From: Paraburkholderia sejongensis
GTDB lineage: Bacteria; Pseudomonadota; Gammaproteobacteria; Burkholderiales; Burkholderiaceae
Direction: 5' to 3'
Length of the DNA stretch: 64,000 nucleotides
Assembly: GCF_020880815.1 (NCBI RefSeq)
Contig: NZ_JAJITD010000022.1
Span: forward strand, 1-64,000
Within the stretch, counting starts at the first letter, position 1, and each line of letters begins with the position of its first letter. Below the pieces are notes generated by a model. The model saw only the letters and a list, made by a program, of their open reading frames with translations. It was not told where the DNA came from and did not search any database. Positions 1 to 8,388 of the stretch are shown here, piece by piece. The position numbers and the translations under genes are program-made.

Positions 1-73
1 GCAGGGCAGGCAGCGGCCCTCGGGCCGCTGCCTGCGAAGCGACGGTGCGTTTCTTCTTCATCGGCATATCCAT
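1..73 (-). CDS. 5' end of an unidentified gene running off the left edge
   Basis: A minus-strand frame starts at the ATG at 71-73 and reads M-D-M-P-M-K-K-K-R-T-V-A-S before leaving the window. An AAGGA-like ribosome site lies about 8 bases upstream. The basic N-terminus is not diagnostic. A competing start at 87-89 overlaps the stop codon of the upstream remnant as ATGA and gives a different, more acidic frame, so the reading frame is uncertain. The segment also holds a strong inverted repeat (6-19 with 22-35). No function can be given. Confidence 0.3.
   Translation of the reverse strand, partial: MDMPMKKKRTVASQAAARGPLPAL
6..35. other. 14-bp GC-rich inverted repeat
   Basis: Arms GCAGGCAGCGGCCC (6-19) and GGGCCGCTGCCTGC (22-35) are perfectly complementary, with a two-base centre. 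No T-tract follows on either side, so it is not a clear intrinsic terminator. It may simply lie inside the partial frame at the window edge. Confidence 0.5.
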
Positions 74-85
74 GACCTTGGTCCT

Positions 86-190
86 TCATGATATGCCCCG
101 CCCACAAAATGACGGATAGGTCCTCACGCGCAGGCGCTCTTTGATTTCAGGGTGGTACATCGCGAGAATTCCCAGTTCAGCCGCGCCTAT
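86..190 (-). pseudogene. C-terminal remnant, copy 1 (LGILAMYHPEIKERLR family)
   Basis: Minus-strand codons spell LGILAMYHPEIKERLRV, then a divergent tail ending in a stop at 86-88. The same peptide is encoded at 760-840. Over 52 bp (124-175 versus 786-837) the two copies differ at four positions, all synonymous third-codon changes, so the segment evolved as protein-coding sequence. No good start codon or N-terminal part is visible upstream, so this reads as a truncated paralogue. The 105-residue protein at 398-715 ends with a related motif, LGGLAM...NPELRERLQ. Function unknown. Confidence 0.5.
124..175. repeat. 52-bp direct repeat, copy 1
   Basis: Matches 786-837 at 48 of 52 positions. The differences are att/atc, ctc/ctt, cct/ccc and aaa/aag when read on the minus strand, all silent. 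Confidence 0.85.
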
Positions 191-210
191 CCGTCCCGCG
201 ATGTTCTCTG

Positions 211-360
211 TCAGCTCGCCGCCGGGAATATCTTGAAGGCGCCACGGCCCGACAACATTAATTTCGCGAAGTGGAGCGAGGTCTTCGTCCTGGCCGAAAA
301 TAGTTCGATTTGCTGCGATTCGGGGTTATATGAAACGACAAAGGACTTTGGAGAGGTCAT
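211..360 (-). CDS. Small hypothetical protein, 49 aa
   Basis: A minus-strand frame begins at ATG 358-360 (M-T-S-P-K-S-F-V-V-S-Y) and ends at 211. A GAGG lies about 9 bases upstream. The sequence is mixed and not repetitive, with FVVSYNPESQQIELFSA at its N-terminal half. It lies downstream of the 105-residue gene at 398-715 on the same strand. I do not recognise the family. It may be a fragment of a larger gene in this decayed patch. Confidence 0.3.
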   Translation of the reverse strand: MTSPKSFVVSYNPESQQIELFSARTKTSLHFAKLMLSGRGAFKIFPAAS

Positions 361-397
361 GCCCGTATCCTCGGCAGCGGTGCAGAACAACGTCGAA

Positions 398-715
398 TCA
401 ATCTTCGCGGGTGGGCGGCGATTCCGTGTACGACCACCTGACCGGTTCTGCAGTTGTAATTTGCAGGCGCTCTCGCAATTCTGGATTAACGCCCGCTTGA
501 ACAAGCATTGCCAAGCCTCCCAACTTACGCGCATCTTCGTCGGTGAGCGGGCGAGTGCGGTGATCGGGTTCATCGGGCGGGACTCGCATTCCACCGGTCC
601 GCGCTATCGCGCCGTCGATGACGCTTTGCACCTCATGTCGAAACACGTGGCAGATCATGAGTTGTTGCGCATCCTCATCATAAAAAACGATGCTGGCGCG
701 GGGTGGTTTTTTCAT
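398..715 (-). CDS. Hypothetical protein, 105 aa (possible intact member of the local duplicated family)
   Basis: The ATG at 713-715 follows a good GGAGG site (725-729, nine-base spacing), which supports translation. The protein opens MKKPPRASIVFYDEDAQQL and carries a segment LGGLAMLVQAGVNPELRERLQ that resembles the two C-terminal remnants at 86-175 and 760-840. It is charged, with no signal peptide or membrane segment, so a small cytoplasmic protein is expected. It sits among broken toxin/immunity-like genes, so a role as an immunity or antitoxin-like protein is possible, but this is inference from neighbourhood only. Confidence 0.55.
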   Translation of the reverse strand: MKKPPRASIVFYDEDAQQLMICHVFRHEVQSVIDGAIARTGGMRVPPDEPDHRTRPLTDEDARKLGGLAMLVQAGVNPELRERLQITTAEPVRWSYTESPPTRED

Positions 716-759
716 GATGATCGGCCTCCGGTCAGCCGCCGTTGGTCAAAGTGGACGAA

Positions 760-850
760 TCACGGAAGTGGAAATTGGTCCGGCGTCACGCGCAGGCGCT
801 CCTTGATTTCGGGGTGGTACATCGCAAGGATTCCCAGCGCTGCAGTGCTT
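760..850 (-). pseudogene. C-terminal remnant, copy 2 (LGILAMYHPEIKERLR family)
   Basis: This short minus-strand frame encodes LGILAMYHPEIKERLRV followed by T-P-D-Q-F-P-L-P and a stop at 760-762. It begins directly after the stop of the 78-residue gene (852-1088) and has no convincing start. It is the paralogue of the remnant at 86-190. The silent-only differences show both descend from a functional coding sequence. Confidence 0.5.
786..837. repeat. 52-bp direct repeat, copy 2
   Basis: Partner of 124-175 (48 of 52 identical, all four differences synonymous on the minus strand). The copies are 662 bp apart in the same orientation. Confidence 0.85.
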
Positions 851-851
851 A

Positions 852-1088
852 TCAGTCGGCATTCTCTCGAATGATCCGTTCAAGTATTGCGGCATCGTCG
901 GCAGGACCCTCGGAGCCTTCGAATACGCAAACTTCAATATGACCGTCCCGAAAGACATCCACTTCAACGCGCATTCCTACGACCGTAATCGACACTAGCA
1001 CAGTGTCGGGGCGGTTTCGGCTCAAGGTGTAGTAAATCTTGGCAGCATCGAGGCGCTCGAGTAGGTCGAACAGTGCAGTAGTCGTCAT
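852..1088 (-). CDS. Small acidic protein, 78 aa; candidate immunity protein
   Basis: An intact minus-strand frame runs from ATG 1086-1088 to 852. Its start overlaps the stop of the upstream frame as ATGA, implying translational coupling. The protein (MTTTALFDLLERLDAAKIYY..., later VSITVVGMRVEVDVFRDG) is small, acidic and rich in beta-forming residues, like many small partner proteins of polymorphic toxins. A damaged second copy lies at 1710-1943 on the same strand. The upstream coupled frame ends with a lysine-rich tail typical of toxin C-termini. The immunity role is inferred from this arrangement; the sequence motif itself is not one I can name. Confidence 0.6.
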   Translation of the reverse strand: MTTTALFDLLERLDAAKIYYTLSRNRPDTVLVSITVVGMRVEVDVFRDGHIEVCVFEGSEGPADDAAILERIIRENAD

Positions 1089-1487
1089 TTTTTGAACCGG
1101 TTGTCGTTGAGAAGCTTGAGCGCCTTGCGCGCATCCTTTACACCACCGCGAGCGTCGCTCTTTAGCTCGCCCATGGTTGACCTGAGATACTGACCGGGAA
1201 ATTCCCGCAGCACTGACCCCCTACATTCAGAAGCAATGATGTCGCTGGAGCGCCAGTACAAGCTGTTCCGGTGTCGCGCAGCTTGCGGACGCTCCAACGC
1301 GCGCTTCGCGCATAAACTGCACGAGCCGACTCAACTGACGCGCGTCGCGCGTGAGTTCCCGTGTTTCAGCCGAAATAATGAGTTGTCGACCGTCGCGCGC
1401 TTCCTGGCTCAACGCGTTGCCGCGATATTCGTGCCGTGTGTAAAGCGAGCAACTCCGGTGGATTCCGACCTTGAACTCAAGCGCCAT
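1085..1487 (-). pseudogene. Frameshifted remnant of a probable toxin C-terminal region
   Basis: Two adjoining minus-strand frames look like one broken gene. The 5' frame (start near 1487, stop near 1227) carries GRQLIISAETRELTRDARQL. The 3' frame carries SVLREFPGQYLRST and ends K-A-L-K-L-L-N-D-N-R-F-K-K at 1085, overlapping the next gene by four bases. The second frame has only a TTG near 1297 and an in-frame stop at 1331-1333, so it cannot be expressed as a long protein. A single frameshift between about 1240 and 1310 would join them. The EFP...YL...LL-D-RF-K tail resembles C-termini of polymorphic toxins. This reading is inference. Confidence 0.4.
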
Positions 1488-1709
1488 CCGCTACCCCGTA
1501 CTAATCAGATCGGCGGACATAACTATCACGGGGTACGTCAGGTACAGGCATCTCTTAATCCGCCTCCGATGCCTTCATTGCTCGCCGGCGGCGTGGGAGC
1601 GCGCCATGCGGCGAGTCACGCGCGCATTAAACATCGTGAGAGAGTGTCAACGAAACGGAATCAATCGGGCTATTTATCCTGCTGAGAGGTTCGCGCAAGC
1701 ACGTCCCGA

Positions 1710-1943
1710 TCAATCAGCATTTTCTCGAATAATCTTTTCAAACAAATCGGCATCGTCGGCAGGCCCCTCGGAGCCTTCGAATACGCAAACTTCCGTGTGT
1801 CAATCGCGAAACACATTCACTTCAACGCGTATTCCGACGACAGTAATCGACACCGGAACCGTATCAGGGCGGTTTCTGCTTAACGTGCAGTGAATACGAG
1901 TGGTATCGAGGCGGTCCAGCAGGTCAAACAGCGTAGTAGTCAG
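1710..1943 (-). pseudogene. Nonsense-mutated paralogue of the 78-aa gene
   Basis: Read on the minus strand this is a second copy of the gene at 852-1088: LTTTLFDLLDRLDTTRIHC..., VSITVVGIRVEVNVFRD, then a TGA where the intact copy has GGT (Gly). After the TGA the frame continues in register (H-T-E-V-C-V-F-E-G-S-E-G-P-A-D-D-A) and ends in the same I-I-R-E-N-A-D-stop at 1710. The position of the intact copy's ATG is CTG here (1941-1943), although an in-frame ATG lies further upstream. The copy therefore probably cannot give a full-length product. Confidence 0.75.
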
Positions 1944-2018
1944 CCTGTTAGCACAATCCCAACTCGCACCTGACATCGCGCCACCCGCCCATCCCCCACG
2001 GCCCAAAACCCGCAAATA

Positions 2019-2036
2019 CCCCTATAAAACTAGGGG
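2019..2036. other. Small inverted repeat CCCCTA-N6-TAGGGG
   Basis: Perfect 6-bp arms (2019-2024 and 2031-2036) flank TAAAAC. It lies between the decayed patch and the protease gene. It could be a weak hairpin or an operator in the protease promoter region; nothing else defines it. Confidence 0.4.
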
Positions 2037-2159
2037 AAATCCGCATCATCCCTGGTTCCCGTCGATTCGTTGCGATCGCACACCATCTTTAAGATTCCTT
2101 TAAGTGGCCGCCACTACATTACGCATCCATCTCGTAATCCTTGGCAATATTCCCCGACT

Positions 2160-3590
2160 ATGACCACCAAGAAATACTGGCGCGGCAGCGCTGCGATCTG
2201 CGTTGTACTCGCTGTCGGCGGCGCGTATGCGCTTAGCCATCGCGACGCCGATGCGTCCGTCAACGATGCGCAAGCCCCGGTGTCGTCGCTGCGCGCGACC
2301 GCGGATATCACCGGGTCGCGTTCGTCGGCGCCGGATTTCTCCAGCATCGTGACGCGCTATGGCCCGGCGGTCGTGCATATCGGCGTCAAGGAAGCGGCGT
2401 CGATCGATGAAAACGGCGACCGCAAGAGCGGCGGCGAAGCGCTCGGCTCGGGTTTCATCATCAGCCAGGACGGCTACATCCTCACCAACAATCACGTGGT
2501 CGACGGCGCGAGCAGCGTCAGCGTCAAGCTGACCGACGGCCGCGAATTCCGCGCGCGCGTGATCGGCAAGGACAAGGCGACCGACGTCGCCGTCGTCAAG
2601 ATCGACGCGTCGAATCTGCCGACCGTGAAGATCGGCAATCCGGACAGCAGCAAGGTCGGCGAATGGGTGGTCGCAATCGGCTCGCCGTACGGCTTCGACA
2701 GCACGGTGACCTCGGGGATCATCAGCGCGAAGTCGCGCTCGTTCTCCGACGACAGCCCGATCCCGTTCATCCAGACCGACGTACCGGTCAACCCGGGCAA
2801 CTCGGGCGGCCCGCTGTTCAACCTGAACGGCGAAGTGATCGGCATCAACTCGATGATCTATTCGCGCACCGGCGGCTTCCAGGGCCTGTCGTTCGCCATT
2901 CCGATCGACGCGGCGATGCACGTGAAAGACCAGCTCGTGCGCACCGGTCACGTGACGCGTGGCCGGATCGGCGTGGGCGTGCAGCCGCTCAGCGCCGACA
3001 AGGCGAAAGCACTCGGCCTGAATGGAAACGGCGGCGTGCTGGTCGGCTCGGTCGATCCGGACGGCCCCGCGCAAGCGGCCGGTCTGCGTCAGGGCGACGT
3101 GATCGTCGGCGTGAACGGCAAACATGTCGGTAGTGCTACCGAACTGGTCGGCCAGGTCGCGCAACTGTCGCCGGGCAGCGATGCGACCATCAGCGTGTGG
3201 CGCAACGGTGGCGAGCGCAAGCTGTCGGTTACGATCGGCGCGCAGCAATCGTCGGAGCTCGCGCAAGCCGCGCCGCGCGGGCAGTTCCAGCAACGGCCGC
3301 AACAGCAGCCGCAACCGCAGAACCGTCCGCGTCTGGGCGTCGCCGTGCGTCCCCTGAGCGAAGACGAGCAGCAGCAGGCGCAATTGCCGGGTGGGGTGGT
3401 GGTGCAGCAGGCGACCGGCCCGGCCGCCGAAGCGGGTATCCAGCCCGGCGACATCATCGTCGCCGTCGACGGCAAGGTGATTCGCAGCGTCGAGCAACTG
3501 CGCCGGATGATTTCGCAGGCGGATGACAGCGTATCGGTCACCGTCGTGCGCGACGGCGAACAGGCATCGGTCGACGTGACGCTGGGCTAA
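2160..3590 (+). CDS. HtrA/DegQ-family periplasmic serine endopeptidase with two PDZ domains
   Basis: A 476-residue Do-type protease that degrades or refolds damaged envelope proteins. The start chosen is the ATG at 2160 (M-T-T-K-K-Y-W-R-G), which gives a lysine-rich N-terminus and one hydrophobic segment (about residues 9-25), a signal or anchor. The trypsin-like domain shows the triad His112 (NNHVVDG), Asp142 (DVAVVKID) and Ser215 (NPGNSGGPL). PDZ domains follow at roughly residues 280-370 and 385-475, separated by a Gln/Pro-rich linker (about 355-385). Length matches DegQ/MucD-type proteins. No strong ribosome site is visible. A strong terminator follows at 3654. It is monocistronic and convergent with the efflux operon. 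Confidence 0.93.
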   Translation: MTTKKYWRGSAAICVVLAVGGAYALSHRDADASVNDAQAPVSSLRATADITGSRSSAPDFSSIVTRYGPAVVHIGVKEAASIDENGDRKSGGEALGSGFIISQDGYILTNNHVVDGASSVSVKLTDGREFRARVIGKDKATDVAVVKIDASNLPTVKIGNPDSSKVGEWVVAIGSPYGFDSTVTSGIISAKSRSFSDDSPIPFIQTDVPVNPGNSGGPLFNLNGEVIGINSMIYSRTGGFQGLSFAIPIDAAMHVKDQLVRTGHVTRGRIGVGVQPLSADKAKALGLNGNGGVLVGSVDPDGPAQAAGLRQGDVIVGVNGKHVGSATELVGQVAQLSPGSDATISVWRNGGERKLSVTIGAQQSSELAQAAPRGQFQQRPQQQPQPQNRPRLGVAVRPLSEDEQQQAQLPGGVVVQQATGPAAEAGIQPGDIIVAVDGKVIRSVEQLRRMISQADDSVSVTVVRDGEQASVDVTLG

Positions 3591-3653
3591 TCCGCTCAAG
3601 CAGTTCAATTCACGGAATCCGCCGGCTCGCTGCCGGCGATCGCCACGAAAGAC

Positions 3654-3681
3654 ACGGCGCGCCACTTAGGCGCGCCGTTTT
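3654..3681 (+). terminator. Intrinsic terminator of the htrA-type gene
   Basis: Arms ACGGCGCGCC (3654-3663) and GGCGCGCCGT (3669-3678), loop ACTTA, then TTTT. It ends exactly at the stop codon (3681-3683) of the convergent efflux operon, so both transcripts end here. Confidence 0.85.
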
Positions 3682-5177
3682 CAATTGGACGGCTGGATGG
3701 GTTGAGCCGGTGAAGTATTCAGTGCAGTACCTGCCGTCCCCACGCCGTACTGCCCATCCGGCCCGCCGCCCAACGCCAGGTACAGCGCCACGCCGTTCTG
3801 CAGCGCGGTGGCCCGCAGCGTGATCAACTGCTGCTCGGCGGCGAACAGATTACGCCGCGCATCCACCACTTCCAGATAGATCGAAATCCCGTTGTCGTAA
3901 CGCAACTGCGCGGTCTCGGCGAGATCGCGTTGCGCCTGCACCGCCTGTTCCTGCGCGGCGATCTGTTCCTTGTAGCGCTGCCGTGCGACCAATGCATCGG
4001 ATACCTCACGAAACGCGTTCTGCACGGTGCTCTGGTAACTGGCGACCAGTTCGTCGCGCCGCGCGCGCGCTTGCGACAGCTGCGCGCTACGTTGCCCGCC
4101 ATCGAAGATCGGCATGCCGACCAGCGCGCCGATCGTCCACGCCTGCTTGCCGGGCACGAACAGATCGCCCAGTTCCGACGACACATAACCGAAGCTGCCG
4201 GTCAGCGCGATGCGCGGAAAGAAGTCCGCGCGCGCGGCGCCAATATCGGCATTGGCCGCGCGCAATTGCTGTTCGGCCTGCTGGATATCGGGCCGGTTGA
4301 TCAGCAGCGCCGACGGCAAACCCGGGTCGATCTCGCCGAACTGCGCGGCGTCCGCAATCGACGACGGCTGCGGCAACGCCTCGCCGGCCGGTCCGCCGAT
4401 CAACACTTCCAGCAGATGCCGCTGCTGCGCGGTAGTCCGTTGCAACTCGGCCAGTTGGGTCTGCGCCTGCGTGACCAGAATCCGCGCCTGCTCGTAATCG
4501 ACCATCGACGTGACGCCCGCATCGAGCCGCAGCTTCGCGACCTCGAATGCGTAGCGGCGGCTTTCGAGCGTGCGCTGCGCGAGTTCGATCCCTTCGTCGC
4601 CGGAGCGGATCGCGTAGTAGTTCGACGCGACGTTGCCGATCAGCGACAGGCGGAACGCGCGCTGCGCATCGACGCTCGCCAGATAGCGGCGTCGCGCGGC
4701 CTCGCTGGTATTGCGCACGCGCCCCCAGAAATCCAGCTCGAACGACGTGACGGCCGCCTGCACGTTGTACTGGTTGAACTGCACCGAGATATCGGTGTTG
4801 TCGAACTCGGGATCGATCGCGCCGAGCGGCGTTTTGCTGCGCGTCGCGCCGGCGTTCGCGTTGACCTGCGGCAGCCGCGCGGCGTTCTGGATCCGGTAGA
4901 ACGCATGCGCCTGTTCGATCCGCGCGACCGATGCGGCCAGATCGCGGTTGCGCGCGAGCGCGGTTTCGATCAGCCGCTTCAGTTGCGGATCGGCGAAAAA
5001 GCTCTGCCAGTCGACCTCGCTCGCCAGATGCGCGAGTTCCGGATTCGCGGCGTCGGTGGTCTCGAAGTGATCGGCGATCGGCAGTTCGGGCTGCTGATAA
5101 GTCGGCGCGAAATTGCACGCGGCGAGCGAGCCGGCGAGCAGCGAGCCGAGTAACGGTTTGAACAGCCGCTTACGCAT
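3681..5177 (-). CDS. RND efflux outer-membrane factor lipoprotein (OprM/NodT family)
   Basis: Outer-membrane channel of a tripartite efflux pump, 498 residues from ATG 5175-5177 (M-R-K-R-L-F-K-P). That start has a GGAGG just upstream and gives a lipoprotein signal ending in L-A-A-C, so the mature protein is lipid-anchored. Two outer-membrane efflux repeats (about residues 60-270 and 285-470) show the long helical segments of TolC/OprM. The start overlaps the stop of the transporter gene by eight bases, indicating coupling within the operon adaptor-transporter-channel. Substrate cannot be read from sequence. Confidence 0.93.
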   Translation of the reverse strand: MRKRLFKPLLGSLLAGSLAACNFAPTYQQPELPIADHFETTDAANPELAHLASEVDWQSFFADPQLKRLIETALARNRDLAASVARIEQAHAFYRIQNAARLPQVNANAGATRSKTPLGAIDPEFDNTDISVQFNQYNVQAAVTSFELDFWGRVRNTSEAARRRYLASVDAQRAFRLSLIGNVASNYYAIRSGDEGIELAQRTLESRRYAFEVAKLRLDAGVTSMVDYEQARILVTQAQTQLAELQRTTAQQRHLLEVLIGGPAGEALPQPSSIADAAQFGEIDPGLPSALLINRPDIQQAEQQLRAANADIGAARADFFPRIALTGSFGYVSSELGDLFVPGKQAWTIGALVGMPIFDGGQRSAQLSQARARRDELVASYQSTVQNAFREVSDALVARQRYKEQIAAQEQAVQAQRDLAETAQLRYDNGISIYLEVVDARRNLFAAEQQLITLRATALQNGVALYLALGGGPDGQYGVGTAGTALNTSPAQPIQPSN

Positions 5178-8100
5178 CGTGCCGTCCTCCGCCGCTGGCG
5201 TCGCCGGCCTCAGGGGCGAGCGGCGGCAGGTCATCGTCGAGATCGATACTGCGCTTCCTGCGGCTCAGCCAGCGGCGCGCGGCCACGTAGAACAGCGGCG
5301 TGAAGAAGATCCCGAACAGCGTCGCGGTCAGCATGCTGCCCATCACGCCGGTGCCGACCGCGCGCCGGCTCGCCGCGCCCGCGCCGGTCGCGAGCACGAG
5401 CGGCAGCATGCCGAGCACGAACGTGACGCTGGTCATCAGAATCGGCCGCAGCCGCTGCTGCGCGCCGTTTTTCGCGGCGGCCCACGCGTCCTTGCCTTCG
5501 GACTCCTCCTTGATCGCGAACTCGACGATCAGGATCGCGTTCTTCGCCGCGAGGCCGATGATCGTCACGAGGCCGATGTTGAAGTACACGTCGGCGGACA
5601 GCCCGCGCAGCATCGTCAGCAGCACCGCGCCGATCACGCCGAACGGGATGATCAGCAGCACCGCGACCGGAATCGCCCAGCTTTCATACAGCGCGGCGAG
5701 CAGCAGGAACACCACGATCAGCGACAAACCCAGCAGCATGCCGATCTGACCGGCCGCCTGTTTTTCCTCGAACGCAGTGCCGGTCCATTCGTAGGTGAGG
5801 TTGCCGCTCAGCACGTGCGACGCGATCCGTTCCATTTCGGCGATCGCCGCGCCGCTCGAGCGGCCGGGCGCGGCCTGGCCCGACAGCGTCGACGACGGAA
5901 AGCCGTTATAGCGTTCGAGCTGCTGCGGACCGGAAATCCAGCGCACCCGCGTGAATGCCGAGAACGGCACCATCTCGCCTCGATCGTTGCGCAGCCGCAG
6001 CGAGGTCACGTCGTCCGCGCGCATCCGGTGCTCGGCGTCGGCCTGCAGCAGCACGCGCAGCACGTTGCCCTCGAACACGAAGTCGTTCACGTAGTTCGCG
6101 CCGAAGGTCAGCGCCAACGCCTGGTTCACCTGACCGATCTGCAGACCGAGCGCGCGCGCCTTCACGCGGTCGATTTCGACGTACAGTTGCGGCGCCTCCG
6201 GCATCCCCTCGGCGCGCACGCCCGCGAGGATCGGGCTTTGCGCGGCCTCGATCATGATGCGGCGGGCGGCCTGCTGCAACGCGTCGCCGCCGACACCGCT
6301 GCGGTCCTGGATCTTCATCGTGAAGCCGGTCGCGTTGCCGAGCGACGGAATAGGCGGTGGATCGAGCGAGAAGATCAGCGCTTCGGGGATCTGCATGAAC
6401 GCGGCATTCGCGCGGCGCACCAGCGCGCTGGCCGAATTCGCTTCGCCGGGGCGTTCGTCCCACGGCTTCAGATCGACGAACGACAGCGCCGCCGACTGGC
6501 CCTGTCCGAAGAAGCTGAAGCCGGTCACCGAAGCGATGTTGCGCACCTGCGGCTGCTGGCGCAAAAACGCCTCGACCTGATCGATCGCGTGTTGCGTGCG
6601 CTGTTCGGTCGAACCGGGCGCGCCGGTATAGGTGACGAAAATATGCCCCTGGTCTTCGGTCGGCAGAAAGCCGGTCGGCAGGCGCAGGAAGAAAAACACC
6701 GTGATCGCGCAGGCCGCGACGAACACCAGCAGCCAGCGCAGCGGCGAGCGCAGCATCGAATCCACGCCGCCGATATAACGCACGGTGCCCGCTTCGAGGC
6801 CGCGATTAAAGCCGTCGAACACGCGATGCAGCAGCCGCGCCGCGACGTTTTTCGGCTTCGCGCCGGCGGCGGCCGCTTCGCTTCTGAGCAGCGCCGCGCA
6901 CATCGCCGCGCCGAGCGTCAGCGCGAGCAGCGTGGACAGCATGATCGACACCGCCAGCGTCACCGAAAACTGCCGGTAGATGCCGCCGGTCGAGCCGGGA
7001 AAGAACGCCATCGGGATGAACACCGCGACCAGCACCAGCGTACTGGCGATCGCCGCGCCGGAAATCTGGCCGATCGCCTTGACGGTCGCGCGCGGCGCGC
7101 TCAGGCCTTCCTCGCGCATGATCCGCGCGACGTTTTCGACCACCACGATCGCGTCGTCGTTGAGGATACCGATGGCGACCACCATCCCGAACAGCGACAG
7201 GATATTGATCGACAGTCCGAACAGATAAAGCCCCGCGCAGGTGCCGATCAGCGCGATCGGCACGACGATGGTGGGGACCAGCGTCGCGCGCCAGTCCTGC
7301 AGGAACAGGAACACGACCACCGTGACCAGCAGCAGCGCCTCGATCATCGTGCGGATCACGCCGTGCACCGAGGTCGTGATGAACGGCGTGGTGTCGAACG
7401 GCACCGCCCACGACACGCCGCTCGGGAAAGTCGATTGCAATTCGGTCATGCGCTTGCGCACCGCGTTGGCGACCGCCAGCGCGTTCGCGCCGCTCGCGAG
7501 CTGGATCGCGATCCCCGCCGACGCCTTGCCGTTGACGGTCAGGCGATTGCCGTAGCTGTCGTTGCCGAGCTCGACCCGGGCGACGTCGCCGACCCGCACG
7601 GTCGAGCCGTCCGGATTCGCGCGCACGATGATTTCGCGGAACTGCTCGGGCGTCGAAAAGCGGCTTTGGGTGACGATCTGCGCGGTGAATTCGGAGCCGG
7701 GCGCGATCGGCTGATCGCCGAGGCCGCCGCCGGCGGTCTGGCTGTTCTGCTCCTGGATCGCCTGCAACACCTCGCTGGCCGACAGCCCGAAGCCGGCGAG
7801 TTTGCCCGGATCGAGCCAGATCCGCATCGCGTACGACGAGCCGAACAGCTGCACGTCGCCGACGCCGTCGATCCGGCGCAACTCGTTGACGATGTTGTTC
7901 GACGCGAAATTGCCCATCGCAACCGCGCTGGTGGCGCCGTCGATCGCCTGAAGCGCGATCAGCATCAGGAAGCCGGACGATGCCTTGGTCACGCGCACGC
8001 CGACCTGGCGCACTTCGAGCGGCAGGCGCGGCTCGACCCGGGCGAGGCGATCCTGTACCTGGGTGCGGGCGATGTCGAGGTTGGTGCCAGGCTTGAGCAC

Positions 8101-8376
8101 CACGGTGATCTGCATCGTGCCGTTCGAGCGGCTCGTCGACGACATGTACAGGAAGTTCTCGATCCCGTTCATCTCGTCTTCGATGATCGACGTGACGGTG
8201 CGCTCGAGCGTGCGCGCGTCGGCGCCGCTGAAGGCCGCGGTGATGCTGAGCGACGGCGGGGCGACGTCGGGATACTGCTCGACCGGCAGCAGCGCGAGCG
8301 CGATACCGCCGAACAGCACCGTGAAGAGGGCAATGACCCACGCGAAAACCGGCCGGGCAACGAAGAATCGATTCAT
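5170..8376 (-). CDS. RND multidrug efflux transporter, HAE1 family
   Basis: Inner-membrane proton/drug antiporter of 1068 residues, the normal length for AcrB/MexB-type pumps. It starts MNRFFVARPVFAWVIALF, a classic first transmembrane helix. The fourth helix carries the paired Asp of the proton relay (GILNDDAIVVVENV, near residue 407). Large periplasmic loops follow helices 1 and 7, with repeat halves as expected. It lies 12 bp downstream of the adaptor gene and overlaps the channel gene. It should pump hydrophobic or amphipathic compounds from the periplasm or inner membrane. No dedicated regulator sits next to the operon. Confidence 0.95.
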   Translation of the reverse strand: MNRFFVARPVFAWVIALFTVLFGGIALALLPVEQYPDVAPPSLSITAAFSGADARTLERTVTSIIEDEMNGIENFLYMSSTSRSNGTMQITVVLKPGTNLDIARTQVQDRLARVEPRLPLEVRQVGVRVTKASSGFLMLIALQAIDGATSAVAMGNFASNNIVNELRRIDGVGDVQLFGSSYAMRIWLDPGKLAGFGLSASEVLQAIQEQNSQTAGGGLGDQPIAPGSEFTAQIVTQSRFSTPEQFREIIVRANPDGSTVRVGDVARVELGNDSYGNRLTVNGKASAGIAIQLASGANALAVANAVRKRMTELQSTFPSGVSWAVPFDTTPFITTSVHGVIRTMIEALLLVTVVVFLFLQDWRATLVPTIVVPIALIGTCAGLYLFGLSINILSLFGMVVAIGILNDDAIVVVENVARIMREEGLSAPRATVKAIGQISGAAIASTLVLVAVFIPMAFFPGSTGGIYRQFSVTLAVSIMLSTLLALTLGAAMCAALLRSEAAAAGAKPKNVAARLLHRVFDGFNRGLEAGTVRYIGGVDSMLRSPLRWLLVFVAACAITVFFFLRLPTGFLPTEDQGHIFVTYTGAPGSTEQRTQHAIDQVEAFLRQQPQVRNIASVTGFSFFGQGQSAALSFVDLKPWDERPGEANSASALVRRANAAFMQIPEALIFSLDPPPIPSLGNATGFTMKIQDRSGVGGDALQQAARRIMIEAAQSPILAGVRAEGMPEAPQLYVEIDRVKARALGLQIGQVNQALALTFGANYVNDFVFEGNVLRVLLQADAEHRMRADDVTSLRLRNDRGEMVPFSAFTRVRWISGPQQLERYNGFPSSTLSGQAAPGRSSGAAIAEMERIASHVLSGNLTYEWTGTAFEEKQAAGQIGMLLGLSLIVVFLLLAALYESWAIPVAVLLIIPFGVIGAVLLTMLRGLSADVYFNIGLVTIIGLAAKNAILIVEFAIKEESEGKDAWAAAKNGAQQRLRPILMTSVTFVLGMLPLVLATGAGAASRRAVGTGVMGSMLTATLFGIFFTPLFYVAARRWLSRRKRSIDLDDDLPPLAPEAGDASGGGRHDA

Positions 8377-8388
8377 GCGCGGGCCCGG

